From Pampus argenteus (Eukaryota; Chordata; Actinopteri; Scombriformes; Stromateidae): a stretch of 64,000 nt of DNA. Positions 24,227-37,922 of the stretch are shown in pieces. The notes below the pieces were generated by a model that searched no databases, had not been told where the DNA came from, and saw only the letters and a program-made list of their open reading frames with translations. The stretch is taken from NCBI GenBank assembly GCA_036937835.1, contig CM072870.1, positions 15,781,501-15,845,500 on the forward strand, given 5' to 3'. The number at the start of each line of letters is the position of its first letter. The first letter of the stretch is position 1. The position numbers and the translations under genes were made by a program.

Positions 24227-24255
24227 GGCCTGTGCTTACACAGTAAGCACAGGCC
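24227..24255. repeat. perfect 13-bp hairpin, 3-nt loop
   Basis: ggcctgtgcttac (24227-24239) and gtaagcacaggcc (24243-24255) are exact reverse complements separated by aca. Complementarity stops outside the arms, so the stem is far shorter than a microRNA precursor. Confidence 0.95.
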
Positions 24256-26057
24256 AGAGTGTGATTGGTGGTATGCATTTGCAAATGTACACACCCCATG
24301 TCCCAGTGTTGGTGGTCTTGGAAAGCCACCAAGATCACCCAGCTGCTTTGTAATGTGAAAGCAATTAGCTGCCAGCGGTTTTACACGGTGCCGATATGTG
24401 TGGAATAACAAAGGGGAATGTAGGTCACCGGTGAGCCATAGGTAAATGGTGTGACCTTCGCCTTTATTTAATGCTAAGCTCCACATGCGTCATTATCTCA
24501 ACCATTAAGACGTTGATGTTGAGATTGTTGTACATATTTTAGGAACTTTACCTACATATTTGTAGGTCTAGTATGTTTTTCTATTCAGATGTCCAACCCA
24601 TTGTGGTTACCGCGTTTGAAAGCGCTGTATCCAGCAACATGACTAGATGTCATACTGCCCAAAACCACTAGCAATAAAATCCAAAAATACAGCATGCATC
24701 GAAATAATAATTTGGAACCATACTGCAGCACAAATGCAACAAGAATTTGTTTTTTGGAATTTTTGTCAGGGTTCATAGTTGAATGTCTTATGTAAATGGG
24801 TTTTTGTAGCAACTTTAGATCCAGATTCATTCAGCTCCCTGCAGGCCTCTTTGATGTCTTCACCCTCCATTTACTTCATCTGACATTCATTTTAATGAGA
24901 CGAACATTCCCCCTGATAGAGATCTGACTCTGATTAATGCTGGAATACAGTAAATCTGTGCCACACACATAATCACGTTGGGTTAGATTGAGTTCCTTCT
25001 GAGTGTGAGATGTTTTGTTATGTGTGTGTATGTTTACAGCGAGTGAGCAGAGTGCGTGCCCTCTGTCACATCTGGCCGCCTGTGGTTTTTTTTCATGAAC
25101 TGCTAAATGAGGGGAAAAATACTCCCAGCTGCCTACAGGAAAACTCACCTGGTGTCAAGCCACCTACGTTCCTTGTTTTATCTGACACACTCTTTCTGAT
25201 TGCCACATCTCTCCCTCGCTCACATTGTTCTCCACAAACCATGTAGATATATATACAAACATAGTCACAGAAACGGTCTTGTGTTTAAGCAGCATGCTGT
25301 GTTTGATTTTTTTTACAACACCAATTAGAGTATGCCCTTTGTGTTTTAAACCAGCAAAGGGATGTAGAAGCATGAAAACACCCACGTGACCTGGCCTGAA
25401 ACATGAATTCCTGAAAAATAGACTCTGAAATAAAATATTCTGTCCCAGCATAACCTCAGAAGTCAGATTAAGACAAGACCAGGACAGTTTGGCAGGCTTA
25501 CATGCATAGCAGGAGCAACCCCAGCCTCTTCACATGGTAAAGTCATTTTCACCTCAGCCGCTGTGGGAAGAGCAGGCCGGGAGCAACATCTATCCCTCCC
25601 ACCCCTCACCTCAAACCCCTAACCGGCATATTTCAGCTATCTGAAGGGAGCCGAGCTGGGAGATATCAGCCCTGAGAGCTGAAAAGCAGCTTTTGTCTCA
25701 AGCGACCCTTGAAGACCTCTGCCTGCCTGCCTGCTCTATCAGCAAATCATAAACTATACGGCACAACTAGAAACACAGGAGTGCACAACACAAGGAAAAA
25801 AAGATGAGGGAAGAAAAGGGAGGGAAAATTCAACAAGATGAAAGCCTTGAAATGCAACGCAAATAAAGCAAAATCATTGCCAGCTATAGGTCAAACACCA
25901 ACAGCCATATATAAATCTATGCAATGTTTTTACATTGTAGATAAACAATGACCTTGACTAATATGATATGTCTTCAGAGGGTTTAGCTTCATATATAGTA
26001 TGTTAGAGAGAGAGCAGAGTGGCTTACAAGGTGTTTTAACTCTTATCACATATTGAA

Positions 26058-26530
26058 TTTAAAGGTAGAGTCAGCGTTTCTGGAGAAAAATTGTTGCTAT
26101 TTGAACTAAACACCTAAACAAATGCACTCCTCCCTTCATTCTCCTATCGAGGCTCCGGCCCCCAAATTCATGCGCATTGCCAAGACAATTACACAACTGG
26201 GCTAGCTTACCAAAAGAAAAAATATGGCCGAATCCAGAGCGATGTTTCAGCTGTAAAGTCATTTCTGTTGCTCTCGTACATTATTGAAAGTGAAAAAACT
26301 TCACTACTGCAGCCTCCCCACTTATCATTTGACCCGCGTTCAGCGTCTCTGTCCACAGAAGCAGCCTTTTACTAAAAAAAATGTTTGTCGGCTCCACAGA
26401 CAACCTCACACAGGCAGACTGGGAGCCTTGATCAAATGATGTAGATACAGTTAATAAATTCAAAGCACATATACGGCGGGATATCGGCTGCCTGCTCACA
26501 TTCACGCTTCACTACCTGCGTCAGAAATAT
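26058..26530. repeat. probable dispersed teleost repeat (class uncertain)
   Basis: The block starts tttaaaggtagagtcagcg, a start I associate from memory with a family of short nonautonomous repeats in fish. It continues with CpG-containing unique-looking sequence (tatggccgaatccagagcg). No coding capacity was seen. Both the family and the right boundary are uncertain. Confidence 0.35.
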
Positions 26531-26862
26531 ACTTGGAACATTTAAAAAAAAGCTTTCTGTGTGAATTAGCCACGGCCTCCCCAACCATTCACCAGGATCA
26601 CTGACTACCTTTGACGTCTCTATTTTTGTTACTTACGTAAGTCAAGTATGTCTACGAACTTTACTCTGAGGGGAGAATTTAGAAATGTCTCTCTTTCTGT
26701 ATTCTCAAACACAGCTGTGATATGTTATCAGTTTTCTGTCTTCAGTCTGGACCGCAACATTTAACACTGTTATCCAGAAATGGGAGGCTCAGTCAGCTGC
26801 TATCTGCACCTTTCAGTCTCTTTGTTGACATGCTAAAGAAGTTTTCACTGGTAACCATAGAC

Positions 26863-26878
26863 ATCTCTCTCTCTCTCT
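26863..26878. repeat. (TC)n microsatellite
   Basis: About eight TC units in a pyrimidine-rich stretch of intron. Confidence 0.9.
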
Positions 26879-27849
26879 ATTCCGCTTCTTATTTTACTTT
26901 TCATTTCTTATTATTGAGTTCCTTCTCTGTTCACTGTCTTGACTGTCTTTTCCTTCTTTCACATGATTATGTGTTTGGCACAACTTTTCTTGTCATTTAA
27001 TTTCTCATCCTCTCTTACCTTTTCTTGCCCAGACAGGAAGAAAGCCATGTTTGCTGGGGAGTAATTTTAGGCATGATGCCCGTCAAAGCAAGGCTCACAA
27101 CTGAGATTTAGTAGGCTTACCACCTTTCCTTTTTTTTAACCCATCATTTTAGGTCTTCCAGGTTTCACACCAGTTGAGTACTGAATAAACAAGGAGAAAT
27201 AGTGCAGCAGTGGACAAATTACAGGTACTGTTACAAGGAGAACTAGACAAGATTTAGACATCAATATAATCCCACTGAGTGTCTTTACATGCACACCAAT
27301 ATTATACTTAAAGTATTTTTGTAAAAGTTCAGGTTTTTAACAGAGTCAACCAATACATCAAACAGTAACTGTAATGTCATTATTAAACCAAACTGTAAGA
27401 CGACATGGCTTTATTGCTTTCACTGTTTGCAAAAAGTCAGTTTGCATCATCCTGGTAATATTGTTTTTATTTAAGAGGACAACTGATATAATGAAGTTCT
27501 TAAATGCTAAAGTCTACTCTAAAATGTGTACTGTACATACAGACTCGTTCATTGAACACATGGATCAGTCTTGTAACTAAAATCCTTGTACAGACAATTT
27601 ACATGTCACGGATCAGTTTACTTTCTGGAGTTTCCATAATGGTATGGTTGTATGGTAATGCAGCTTCCTCGATGCTGCTAATGCACAAAGGCTTCACCTT
27701 CAGCCATGCATTGTCCTGATATTATTGCCCCCTTTACCCAGAGGTCGTAAATCTGCTGCAGTCCACTGCTCTAAATTATGTGTTCTCCCTGTTGCCTGTT
27801 AGGAGTTTAAAGTGAATCATCCTCAACTAGCATAGATCATAAGTCATTA

Positions 27850-28062
27850 GGGTGGTGCACTGTAGTGAATAGGAAAGCCCCTGTTTAACCACAGGGCCTG
27901 GATTCAAGAGCCTGTGTTGGTGAACACCCACAAATGTCTCTAAACAAGACAGAGAACGCCTACTGGCCCTTGGAGAGCTCCACATTAGCTGACCCTGTGC
28001 TCGAATGTCCCTGTAGAGTTGAGGAAATGAAAGGAAATGTTCCTTCTGGGATCTATAAAGTA
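27850..28062 (+). mobile_element. degenerate tRNA-derived SINE-like element
   Basis: The head gggtggtgcactgtagtgaa resembles the box A region of fish tRNA-derived SINEs. A box B-like ggattcaag follows about 30 bp later (27900). The 3' end ttccttctgggatctataaa (28040-28059) resembles the LINE-like tail shared by many fish SINEs. All parts carry substitutions, so this would be an old, inactive copy. Confidence 0.4.
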
Positions 28063-29445
28063 GCCCATGCAGATCAGTACATTTCCTCAAAATCTGACTC
28101 TGCCTAGTCCCATCAGTGCCATTGGACCACCAGGATTTCAGTCAGACCTGCCCCTTGACTATCCTCCATAAACGAGAATTGAGCAGAAGCAGTTACTCTG
28201 GAGTTAAGGGACAAACTTCTTAATGCCCTTTATATTACTCATCTCTGTTAAGTTTTCACACATTTGTCGCTAATTTCTCATTTCTGTTGCCCATTGACAT
28301 TTTCTATCATTGATTTTGTATCCATGTTTAAACATAGCTTTGACCTGAGTTTCACTTCTTTTGCTAAATACTGTAAATTCAATCATGTTGTTACTTTAGT
28401 TTGGCTCAGGATAATAAAGCTTAAGGTGGGCTTAAGAAATCATTAGGAGTCAAGAAGCCAAGAAACACAGGCAGCTATTTTCAAACTGATTATCTTATCC
28501 AAGGGTCTAACAAGTCGTTACAACATCCACGAGCACTAATGAACCAAGTGGCATCAATGACCTTGATAATGACCTAACAGAGTTTAAATAAATACCTGGG
28601 ACTCCTGGGAAGAACCACTTAGGGTAAGGGGTAAAACTTCAAGTAGAGTCTTCAATTATCTACAACCAAATCCAGTTTTGTGTATTTGTCTCTAATAAGC
28701 TTAACTGCTGTTAAACTGACCACTGTTTGTAGCAGAAAACAGCTATGGTTTGTCTTGACTTGGCATCTATGCTTTGAGCAGTTATGTTAGTTATTTATAG
28801 GTCCTGGGCCTCTACTAATTTTTTGCCTACATGGCTGCTGTTTTGTCTGAGTGTTAGTAATTCTTTTTAAGGAGGAAGTCAGACATTTACAGAACATTTA
28901 CAGCAGCTGGACTGCTAGTTGTGCAATGACGCATTTACGCATTGAAAGTGGAGAGGCTGACTGCACCTTTAGTGTCTATTTTTGTTTAACGCTGTGTTTA
29001 ATAAAACACCATTGGGTGAGCTACTGTATTACAGATAGTTGAGAGTCAGTGGCCCCTATAGCCGCCCAGGGGTTTGTATATATGGATGTGTGTGGTTATG
29101 TACAGCACATCCACTAGCGGACAGAAGAACAGAAACAGTGGGATAAGACTCTCAGAACAGCTCTGCAAATATGGGCTAATGGTGGTGATTGCAGCTTTAT
29201 CTTTAGTTGGCATTCATGAATGGAAAGAAACAAAGGAGAGGCCGGCAGAGGGTAAAAAGTGGGCAAATGAAAAAGGGGTCAGACAAGAGAGGGAACAAGA
29301 GAGGAGGAGATGGTCAAGTTTCCATTTCTGAATTATTTAAATATTGTATTGTAACATCTGCTTTTGATGATTTGCTGTCATTGACTATAAATTGCACAGA
29401 GCACCAGTAGATAAAGTAAGCCGGGTCAATATGAGGCAGTTAATT

Positions 29446-29603
29446 GAAGAGAAGAGAATGAGTGAGAGGAAAAGAATGAGTGAATGAAGGAGGGAGAACG
29501 AGCAAACAAGAGAGTGAAAAAGAGAGGGGAGAGCAAGTAGGGGGCGAGGGGCAAATCTTTTATGAGGCATGGAAAACGGGGTGAAAGGAGGAGAGAGGGA
29601 GAG
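29446..29603 (+). repeat. polypurine tract, G/A-rich on + strand
   Basis: About 160 bp with very few pyrimidines, built from irregular gaga, gaatgagtga and ggag units. Such tracts can adopt triplex (H-DNA) structure. A CTCF-like core (aagtagggggcgag) lies inside near 29535. Confidence 0.8.
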
Positions 29604-30454
29604 TTGATGCCTGTGGTGGGTGTGAATAGGGGGACCCCATGTTCTCTTTAACGTCAAATGAATAACTCCTGACCTAACACAGGCCTTTAATTGGTATAAC
29701 CGCCACTTGGATGAAGTGCTAAGTTTGTTGTGTTGTGTGTAAGTGAGAAAATACACGCATTCTGTGATCACTTTAAAATTATCTGTAAAGTTTGAGTTAA
29801 GTGCTGGAGAGTGTTTGCATCATCTATGTATGTTCAACAGTTTTGAAAGAGTAATGGTTGCATTGTGATTTTGCACTGCCATTGTTCCCTTCTTTAAAAC
29901 TGTACCTAGCCAGTTCTGATCATTAAGGGTAAAAAAGAAAAAAACAAAAACAGCAGCAGACAACTAACATATTGTTGCCTTTCAAAGTTGCAATACATAA
30001 TGTGCAACATGAGCTTCCCACTGAAATCCAAGTTTCAACTTCTAAGAAAAAAACACCAGGGCTCATTTTGTGTGGTGCAGGTTGCGCACACACCTGTCTC
30101 AGCTTGTGAGAGTGCCATTGGGAGACAGCAATACAAACCAAAACAATATGTTCAAAGCTGCTACAGGCTACAAAAGCCTCAGAGTTGGACGTTTATTCTC
30201 AGTAGGATTGGTAGTAATAGAAATTCTTTCGCATTGCAAGGAGTCATTTTGAATCAGTGTTAATATTAATAACACCACTAGGTGAAGCTTTCAGAAAAGC
30301 TCTGGTCACTGGCTGACTAGTGAGGCCCCAGCTCAGGCTATCGGACCCTCCCGTGTTTGGGAATAGAAGGAACCCTCCGTGCATGAATGATGGGGGAGGA
30401 GGGGTGGCGGGGTAGACGGAGAAGAGATGGCTGAAAGAGGCAGCTCAAGCAGAA

Positions 30455-30470
30455 AGAGAGAGAGAGAGAG
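30455..30470. repeat. (AG)n microsatellite
   Basis: About eight AG units in a purine-rich context. Confidence 0.9.
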
Positions 30471-32652
30471 GGGTTAAGTGGAGGCAGGTGTTCCATGACA
30501 AACCTTACAACCCCCCACCTCTCCTTTACTCTGGTTCCCTCCACCAGCACTGGTCCGCTGAGAGTAAAGCAAACTAGCCCAAGAACAGACACTTGTTAGT
30601 CATTTCCTTCTTTCTCTTTCTACCTTCTTTTGTTAGCCTTTATCCGACCATCTTATCCATCAGATCTAATCTAGCCTACCAAATTGCACCCTTTTTCCTT
30701 TCATCCCAGATTTCTTTCCACAGTCTCCTCTGTGTGTTTTCCCCATTGCTGCAGGACCACCTGGCTCTGTGGTTTTAAATTGTATAAAACTCCTGTTGCT
30801 TTAAGTAGATGGACAGCTTTCCCACTGTTCCACCCTGCCTGACCCAGCTGGCAAATTAATTTAGATTCAATTGACGTAGAAATTGTGTTCTCTCATCGTG
30901 CTCCAGAGGTTATTAAACTTCAACTCAAGACTAGAGCAGAACAGTATACAAAATCCGGTTCTGATTGCTTGAAAAACCGGGAGCACCTGATTTATGTCAT
31001 TTTTGTTAAATGAAATTAGTCATTCTCCAATTATACATTTTGTCCTTGCAAATGTAATGTAGTTAGCATCTCTTCCAGTGGCTTTCTTGTTTTGGCATGT
31101 CACTGTCACATTTTTGTAGGTTAAAGCGCTGTGTCTGTGCTGTGATTCCTTCTAAAGCAGTCTTATTTCTTTTGTCACACATTATACCTTCAGCCCCACT
31201 AATCTATGTACACGTCATGTGTGCCAGTGCTCATTTCTAAAAATAACTCTGATTGACTGAAGGGTGCATTGAAGGGGTTGGTTAACTCTTGCATTTTGTC
31301 TAATTTTTTCATTATATATTTATATTGTGTTTCCCAGCGTGAAATATCAAAAATGGTCCCAATGTCTCCCAAAATGAACAATTTAGCTTGAAATGGAAAT
31401 ATTTGAGTGCACAAAGGAATAGACATTGCTGAGTCACAGCTCGCCCTGTTATGGTTAAGAATTTCTTGACTGATGATTCAAGAGTGATTTTTTTTTAATG
31501 GCAGACACCATAGCTTTCATTTGACCCGTTTCCCTCAAGTATGATTCACAAAGACTCTATTGTGTGAATGATGTGTGTGCACATTTAGTGTAACTTGAAT
31601 GCTCGGAAGTTGTTATGACTGACAAGTGTATATCTTCTGGTCTGCCCAAATGTAAAGTGTGTGTGTCTGTGCGGAGAGAAAAGGTGATGTTTTAGTCTCT
31701 GAAAAACAGTTTGTTCTTGTCCCACAGTGACTCGTTGTCATTGCTGTGTCTTTGAACAACTTCAGACAGCAGTCAGCTTTGGTAAAACATCTGGAAGATG
31801 GAAGTTTGTTTTTTTTGTCTGAATCACTTATCCTTATCCTTAAAACGTATCCTTTCACACATGCATGTCTACACACACACATACACACACCCTGTGAAAT
31901 TTAGGCCATTAAGCACCAACAGCAAACATACCCACAGCCCACTTCTGATATGTTTTCACTCACAGCTTTTTTGCCAAGATGAATGAATTTGAGATTGAGT
32001 TTGTGTGTCATTTCTGCTATAACTTCTCACTCTTCGTCATAAGGCAATGGACATGCATTTTAATACCACCTGCCAAATACTTCTCCTTTACTTTTTTTTT
32101 CAGTGTTAGAGCAACATACATACACACACTGAGTGAAGCACTTGAGCAGCCGTGGTGGTCAAAGGCTCCAGACCCCTTCAGAAGAACTCAGTACTGATAA
32201 GACACAAATGGATAAGGGTGCAGAACTAGAATAGGAACAATCAAAACAATTCACCACACTGGTACTGATTAAAGACTTAAAAACAATGCAGACTTTCCCT
32301 CTAGTCAACGAGTACCACCAACTTCTAGCACATACTCTGATTGTTTTTGCATTGCTGCTTGGATTTTCATTTTTTTTAAAGCAAGTGGGTAAATGTCAGA
32401 ATCTTTATAATAAATTCTCTACAATCTAAACATCCCCTGTCTTATTGCACACAGAGTAAGTAAAGTTTCCTGATGCAGTGTACATTGGCAGGTCCGTTCT
32501 CCGTCTCTCTTTCTGTGATAACAAGGTCGCCACTTCATGGCTGCCCCACTACCTTAACTGGTATCCATTTGTGATAAAGAGTCAGACCTTGTTGATATGT
32601 TATCACTGACAGGAAGCGAGGGAACATGCCAGACAGCAGTAGTTACAAAAGA

Positions 32653-32710
32653 GGGGGGGGGGGGTATATATAGCGAAAGAGTGTGTGTATGCATGTGTGT
32701 GTGTGTGTAT
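32653..32710. repeat. poly-G run followed by (TG)n
   Basis: Twelve G (32653-32664), a short TATATATA spacer, then interrupted TG repeats from 32681 to 32710. Confidence 0.9.
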
Positions 32711-35700
32711 ATTATATGTACACACTGAGGAGGAGATGTCCTTATTGTGGAGATATATTTATCCACTGGGATATTCAGCAATGTCCAGGCCCAAGACAAA
32801 TAAGTAAATTCAACCAGACTCGCTGTATTAGGTCTGTGTTTGACCAGATGTCATTTTTTATCCAAAACTTAGCTTCATGCTCAAATAATATCCATATCAT
32901 TGTATGTGATAGACTAAAGATTGTGGTAATTGCAGAATTGTTGTTTACTTACTATGTTCCTTGTTGAATATCTGAATGTTCAAGCTAAGTGAAGTGAACA
33001 GAAAATGCCTTTGATGTTAATATCCTCAATTATAGTACAAGTACAATAATTGTGCTTCTCTCCAATATTTCTCTCTAATGATATCGTCAGGTTACATTGA
33101 TTCAATACATAGTGACATTAAGGAATTAAGTAAAAGTATTGTAATATTTCATTTTTGTCACTATCACTCTGCCCTTGTTTGGCCCCTCTGACTCATGGAG
33201 GTACCGTATGTTTAGAAGGAGATATTCGATGAGTAAGGAACAAGAGGTGGCAGATGGAGATGTAGAGGCCACCAGTGACCCTTAAACTCCCATGTTTGAC
33301 ATGTTTGCTGTTGTGAACTTGATAAAAGGTTGTGATGAAAAATTAGGCTGTTTTGGTCTATGTGGGGTTCAGTCTTGAGTTCTAGGTGAATGTGTTTTAA
33401 TTCTGTACATTGGTGTAACTTTGATACTCTGGTCTTACTCTGGTGTATCTTCCATTACAATAATAATATCACATTAAAACAGAGGAGTATCAGAAAATGA
33501 GACATAACGACAGAAAGAGCAGAAGTCATGTTCACTGGATAGAAAGATGGACACATAAAAGCAAGAGTGTTCACCCAGCATGATTGTGATACAGAGATGG
33601 AGAGAGAGAAAGGGAGCAGGAGGGCAGGAGGTTATGTGATTGCTCTGTTCAGCCCTTAGAAATGACTTTTCCATGACTCCAGGTATGTGATCCTGGCTGA
33701 GCCTGGGGATATCCTCTGTTTATGCTCAGGCAAAGACCCGAAGATTAGGCGGCTTGGTATTCGCCTGATTAAAATGACCTTCTTGTGTAAACTAAGCTGG
33801 CGGGTTGGGAGCAGTGCACACCACACATGGGACCTTTTGGGACCTGGACGTTGTATGAACAATTTTGTCTGTGTAATTAACACACGGACGCACACCGAGA
33901 GCAATGTTTGTTCATACGGCTGTGCAGCCACATCACCATGGATATTAAGAAGTAAAGCCCTGTGGAATAATCAGTGTTACTAATAAAACTATTATCCAGT
34001 GTAGTATTAAATGCACACAACACAGAGTGCCAACTGCAAGAGACGTGTACATTTTAATTGGGACAGTCTGTAGTATAGATATTTGTGTATCCGTTGTAGT
34101 GTGTGTGTACGCAGTTGTTAGAGCCAGGTGAAAGGATTAAGCAGTGATAAGTCAAAGCCCAAGGCCAGTACACTCATTTGTCTGAGATGGCCCACTCCAT
34201 CAATCATCTGTCTCCTCCTCATCTCTGCATGTTCTCAGGTTGCCCTTTGTCTTCACCATTCTCCATGTTGCTACAGTATGTCTGTCTGTCATATCTCTTA
34301 GGCCCTGCCTTTTTTCTCTTGTCATCTTCCTATTGTCTTCTTTATGTCAGTTTTATGAAGTCAAGTAGTGTGAATACACAGATTTTAACCTAGATTATAA
34401 AATAAAACCGGAAGCTACCATCTTCCTGCTTTCAAGTACAATTTCCATGTGCTTTTTAGGTTTGTAGTGAGCATGTGTATTTGCATGCAGAACATAACTC
34501 TATCCTATGGTTGGTATATCATTGCTGACAGCTGTCACATTGTTATAATACAGCCTCTTCCTTGGGAGCAGATGGTTCTTATACCTGTGGTCTCCTGTTC
34601 CCCTTTGCTGCTGTAAATCGTTGCTAGTCTCCATCTCACTGTTAGTATGTACCTGTATTATGATACTCCTGTACTGCCACATACCATGCTGTGAAATAAA
34701 CCTGTGGGATACTATTAAGAATATGTAACTCATTAAAGTATTCCAGTATACATAAATCTTTATTTACTAGATCTGAAGAGCAGCCACTCAAAATCACATT
34801 TAAAAGTAATGTAATACAGTAGTCAGATCAAACCAAAATCATCATCTGTACATGCTGATGAACAGTTTTCTTGGTCTTAACTCTCTCTGACTTGCAACAA
34901 CCTTAAACATTACACAGTTACTTTTGTTTTTTTATTTTGACCATGTATCAGTTATCTTACCCCCATACAAAAACCTCACCAAAGGTAGTGGGGAGTGAAA
35001 AAATGACTCCAGATCAAAGTCAGTGCAAGGGCACCCCCAACCTTGAGCCTGCTTTGAGCAGCTCTGTAGACATGACCCTGTCTAAATGTTAGAAGAGGAG
35101 AGTACATTTGGCAGTTTAGGTCTACCAACCACAATGAGCAATAACCACATTAGTGTTTCCAAGTTCACATGGAATCAATATGCATTTTAATTCATGTATA
35201 CTATATGTAGATAGAATTGGTTACATTATGTGGGGGAAAAGAAGAAGAAAAAAAACCTGTTGCCAGTTTATGGAACAGTTGGTTTTCAGGGTTGGACGCA
35301 GGGCTGCAGAGGACACTGGGAGGAGTGGGAACGTCAAGACAAAGACTACCAGTAGTGAAGGAATGCTGGTGTCCCGCTGAGCTAATCCTAGCTGGAAGAA
35401 AAGAGAAAATGTGGAAAGCAAGGGAGAGATGAAAGGATGGCAAAGGAAGGGTCCCAGGGTTGGGCAGAAATGGAGAGGGTTGCTTGAGAAAAATCCTCTT
35501 CCCATTCAATAGTTTCCCTCTAACTTTCACCTGCTTTCTCTCTATGGCTTTAGGGTGTTCTCTTTTTTTGCTGGTGGTCCGACTGGTCTCTGTTCGGTTA
35601 TCAAAGCATTTGGAGTTAATGAGACAGCTGGACTATTTGAGAGGTGAAGTCTTTTGGATCAGCTTTTCTCAGTCTGCATGGCCCAGTGCTCACTTGTCTT

Positions 35701-36082
35701 TTTAGTCCTGAGGGGAGTGAGTAATGCCATGTTCACCCTCAAGAGACATTTATATGGAAACAAACACCTACCTCAGCCTGTTTTGTTTCTAACTCGATGG
35801 AGTACTTTAGATCAAAACTTTAAAAAATTAAACAAATAAATACAAATTCTTTGTGGAAACTAGTAGATTATGCAGATAATTGTCTGAGAAGTATTAAAAG
35901 CATATGTATCTTGAATATTTTTCCTAGACAGAAGCAGCTTCTTGTCATTCTCTATGGGAGTCTTTAAATGTTTGAATGTCTTGGGCATGTAAATAAATGT
36001 TTTATAAATCTGTGTAGACAGTTATTTTGCTGTGTTTATCAGTGTGCACGAGCATTTGTGTTTTCAATCATGAGTATGAGAT

Positions 36083-36102
36083 GAGAGAGAGAGAGAGAGA
36101 GA
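36083..36102. repeat. (AG)n microsatellite
   Basis: About ten AG/GA units. Confidence 0.9.
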
Positions 36103-37716
36103 CTGAGCTTTTTGATTTAAAGCAGATCTTCAAAGCCTCTGTATGAATGCTGGAGTCAGCTGCAGCATCAGGTTGATCCCCCCAGATAGGAACCAGACCA
36201 CTGGGAGCTAAGGGAACAAGGACTTGCATATAATTAAAATGAGTAGAAAACACAACGTGCTGAAAAGGTGATTTGGTAAATCGAAGATATATAAAGACCT
36301 AAGAAACAGTAAAAACTTGATGTGCCTTTTCTTACACGTACCATGAAAGATGGCAATGGCATGATATCTACCCGTTCTACTTCTAGGAGAAGCCAGCATG
36401 TTGCCTCACTGGCTGAATCTGAACCATTTCCTGCCAAGTTTCCTGCACCAGGCCTCCTGGTTTTGTCCTGTCTGGTCCAAGCTTGAAGCAATTACAAGCG
36501 GCTCAGGGGAAATCACCTCCCTTCACTATATGCTCTGGCTCATTTTTCACAACACCGGCAACTCTTTTAAAGTGTTGACAGAGACATTAAACACGAAAGG
36601 CCTGTGTCAATGATGGTTTTAGGACACAGGCACAAAATCACAAAGATTCTTTAAAGAAGAGAACAAGAAGAAATTCTATTTATGAAAGTGATGTTTGTTA
36701 TTAACAAGAATTATAGGCAACATTCAACCATCTTTTAAACAGGAAAATAATGTTTAGACAGGACATTTTGTTTCTGGTCAATGTTGGCCATCATTTAAAC
36801 ATGTTCTAACAAGACATCAACTGTTTGTTAGTGTATATAGTTTGTTTTCCGTTACACACACTATAAAAGTTTAAAAAAAAAAACACATCTTTGTGATCAT
36901 ATTTATCTCTTACTTTTGTCTGCAAATTGAGAGGTTCAAAAGGATAAAGTGAGAGGAGAAATGTGATTCATGGACAGTTGAATGTTTGCTGTGATGACTG
37001 GTCCAGACTGATTTCCACAGCGGATGGAAACTAAAGACAGGATTTTTATGATCCTGCCACTTCTCACTCCTCATAACCCTTCTCACACAAAACAGGGGTC
37101 AGCATTTCCTTGTCCCTGCTGCCTCTGCCTTTCTTCCTTCTTTTCTCTACCTGTCTTGTTTTATTTCTGCCTTTCTTACAATCTCCTTGTCTGCTTTCAG
37201 GCTCTGGAAATGTGTCTGACTCTAATCCAGAAGGCCAGATGATTTAAAGCCCTCTCCTTCAGGCCAAAAACTTCTCTCGCGCCTTGTTCTCTATTACCTG
37301 GCAGGAGAAGATAGTGGGGTTTGTCATCTGCAGCATTTTGCTGTTTGGTTTGTGTGTGCCAAGTCTGGACCTCTATGGAGACAAAGGAAAGAGATCAATG
37401 AATTCCTTGAAAAATTATGAACCACAACACAAGGAAGAGTAATATCAGTGAAGAGGTGAAACGGAGGAGGATGGGGATTGGGGTTGTTAGAGGGTGGGAA
37501 AGGTTGGTGATACATGGATTTCATTAGTGTTCCCTGTGTGAATGGTCCTCTTCCAGGAGAGAGGGCATTGTTCTGCTCTCTGCCCCCAGCTCAGAGCTCC
37601 TGCCTTGGGCACGACTTGTTACAGAGACAGCCTCCTGTAGAGGAGGTTGGACAAGGGTTATCAAAGGACAAAGGAGCCTTTTGGTGTGCTGACAGGCGGA
37701 CAGGTCAGAGACGTAC

Positions 37717-37742
37717 GTGTGTGTGTGTGTGTGTGTGTGTGT
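37717..37742. repeat. (GT)13 microsatellite
   Basis: Thirteen uninterrupted GT units preceded by acgtac. Confidence 0.95.
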
Positions 37743-37901
37743 TTCTTATATCTGTAGTGATATGAGTGTGTTTGTGCTCAGTCACAGGAATCCCTCTGTC
37801 GTGTGTTTTTACGTGTTGGTTCACAGCAGTTGGGTCAGTGTGAATAGAAGACTGTTGATGGATAGCAGGCTGATTGGCTCCTAGGAGACAGGCATCCTGT
37901 C

Positions 37902-37922
37902 TGTGTGTGTGTGTGTGTGTGT
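37902..37922. repeat. (TG)n microsatellite
   Basis: About ten uninterrupted TG units, 160 bp after the previous GT array. Confidence 0.95.

Larger units (their letters stand above)
12729..27849 (+). other. ror1: ror1 intron 1, first part
   Basis: No exon with homology to Ig, frizzled, kringle or kinase domains was found on either strand. Open frames are short and lack motifs. Contents: a poly-T run near 13471, a poly-T tract at 16882-16896, a 13-bp perfect hairpin at 24227-24255, a repeat-like block at 26058-26530 and a CT run at 26863-26878. The segment 25500-25760 is relatively GC-rich without simple repeats. Confidence 0.55.

Noticed and set aside
24200..24290. Possible microRNA precursor around the 13-bp hairpin
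   Set aside because: Pairing stops after 13 bp on each side and the loop is only 3 nt. A precursor needs roughly 22 bp or more of stem.
29074..29331. Charged, Glu/Lys/Arg-rich open frame resembling a coiled coil
   Set aside because: The charge comes from the polypurine composition (gag, aag, agg codons). No start context, splice signal or homology.
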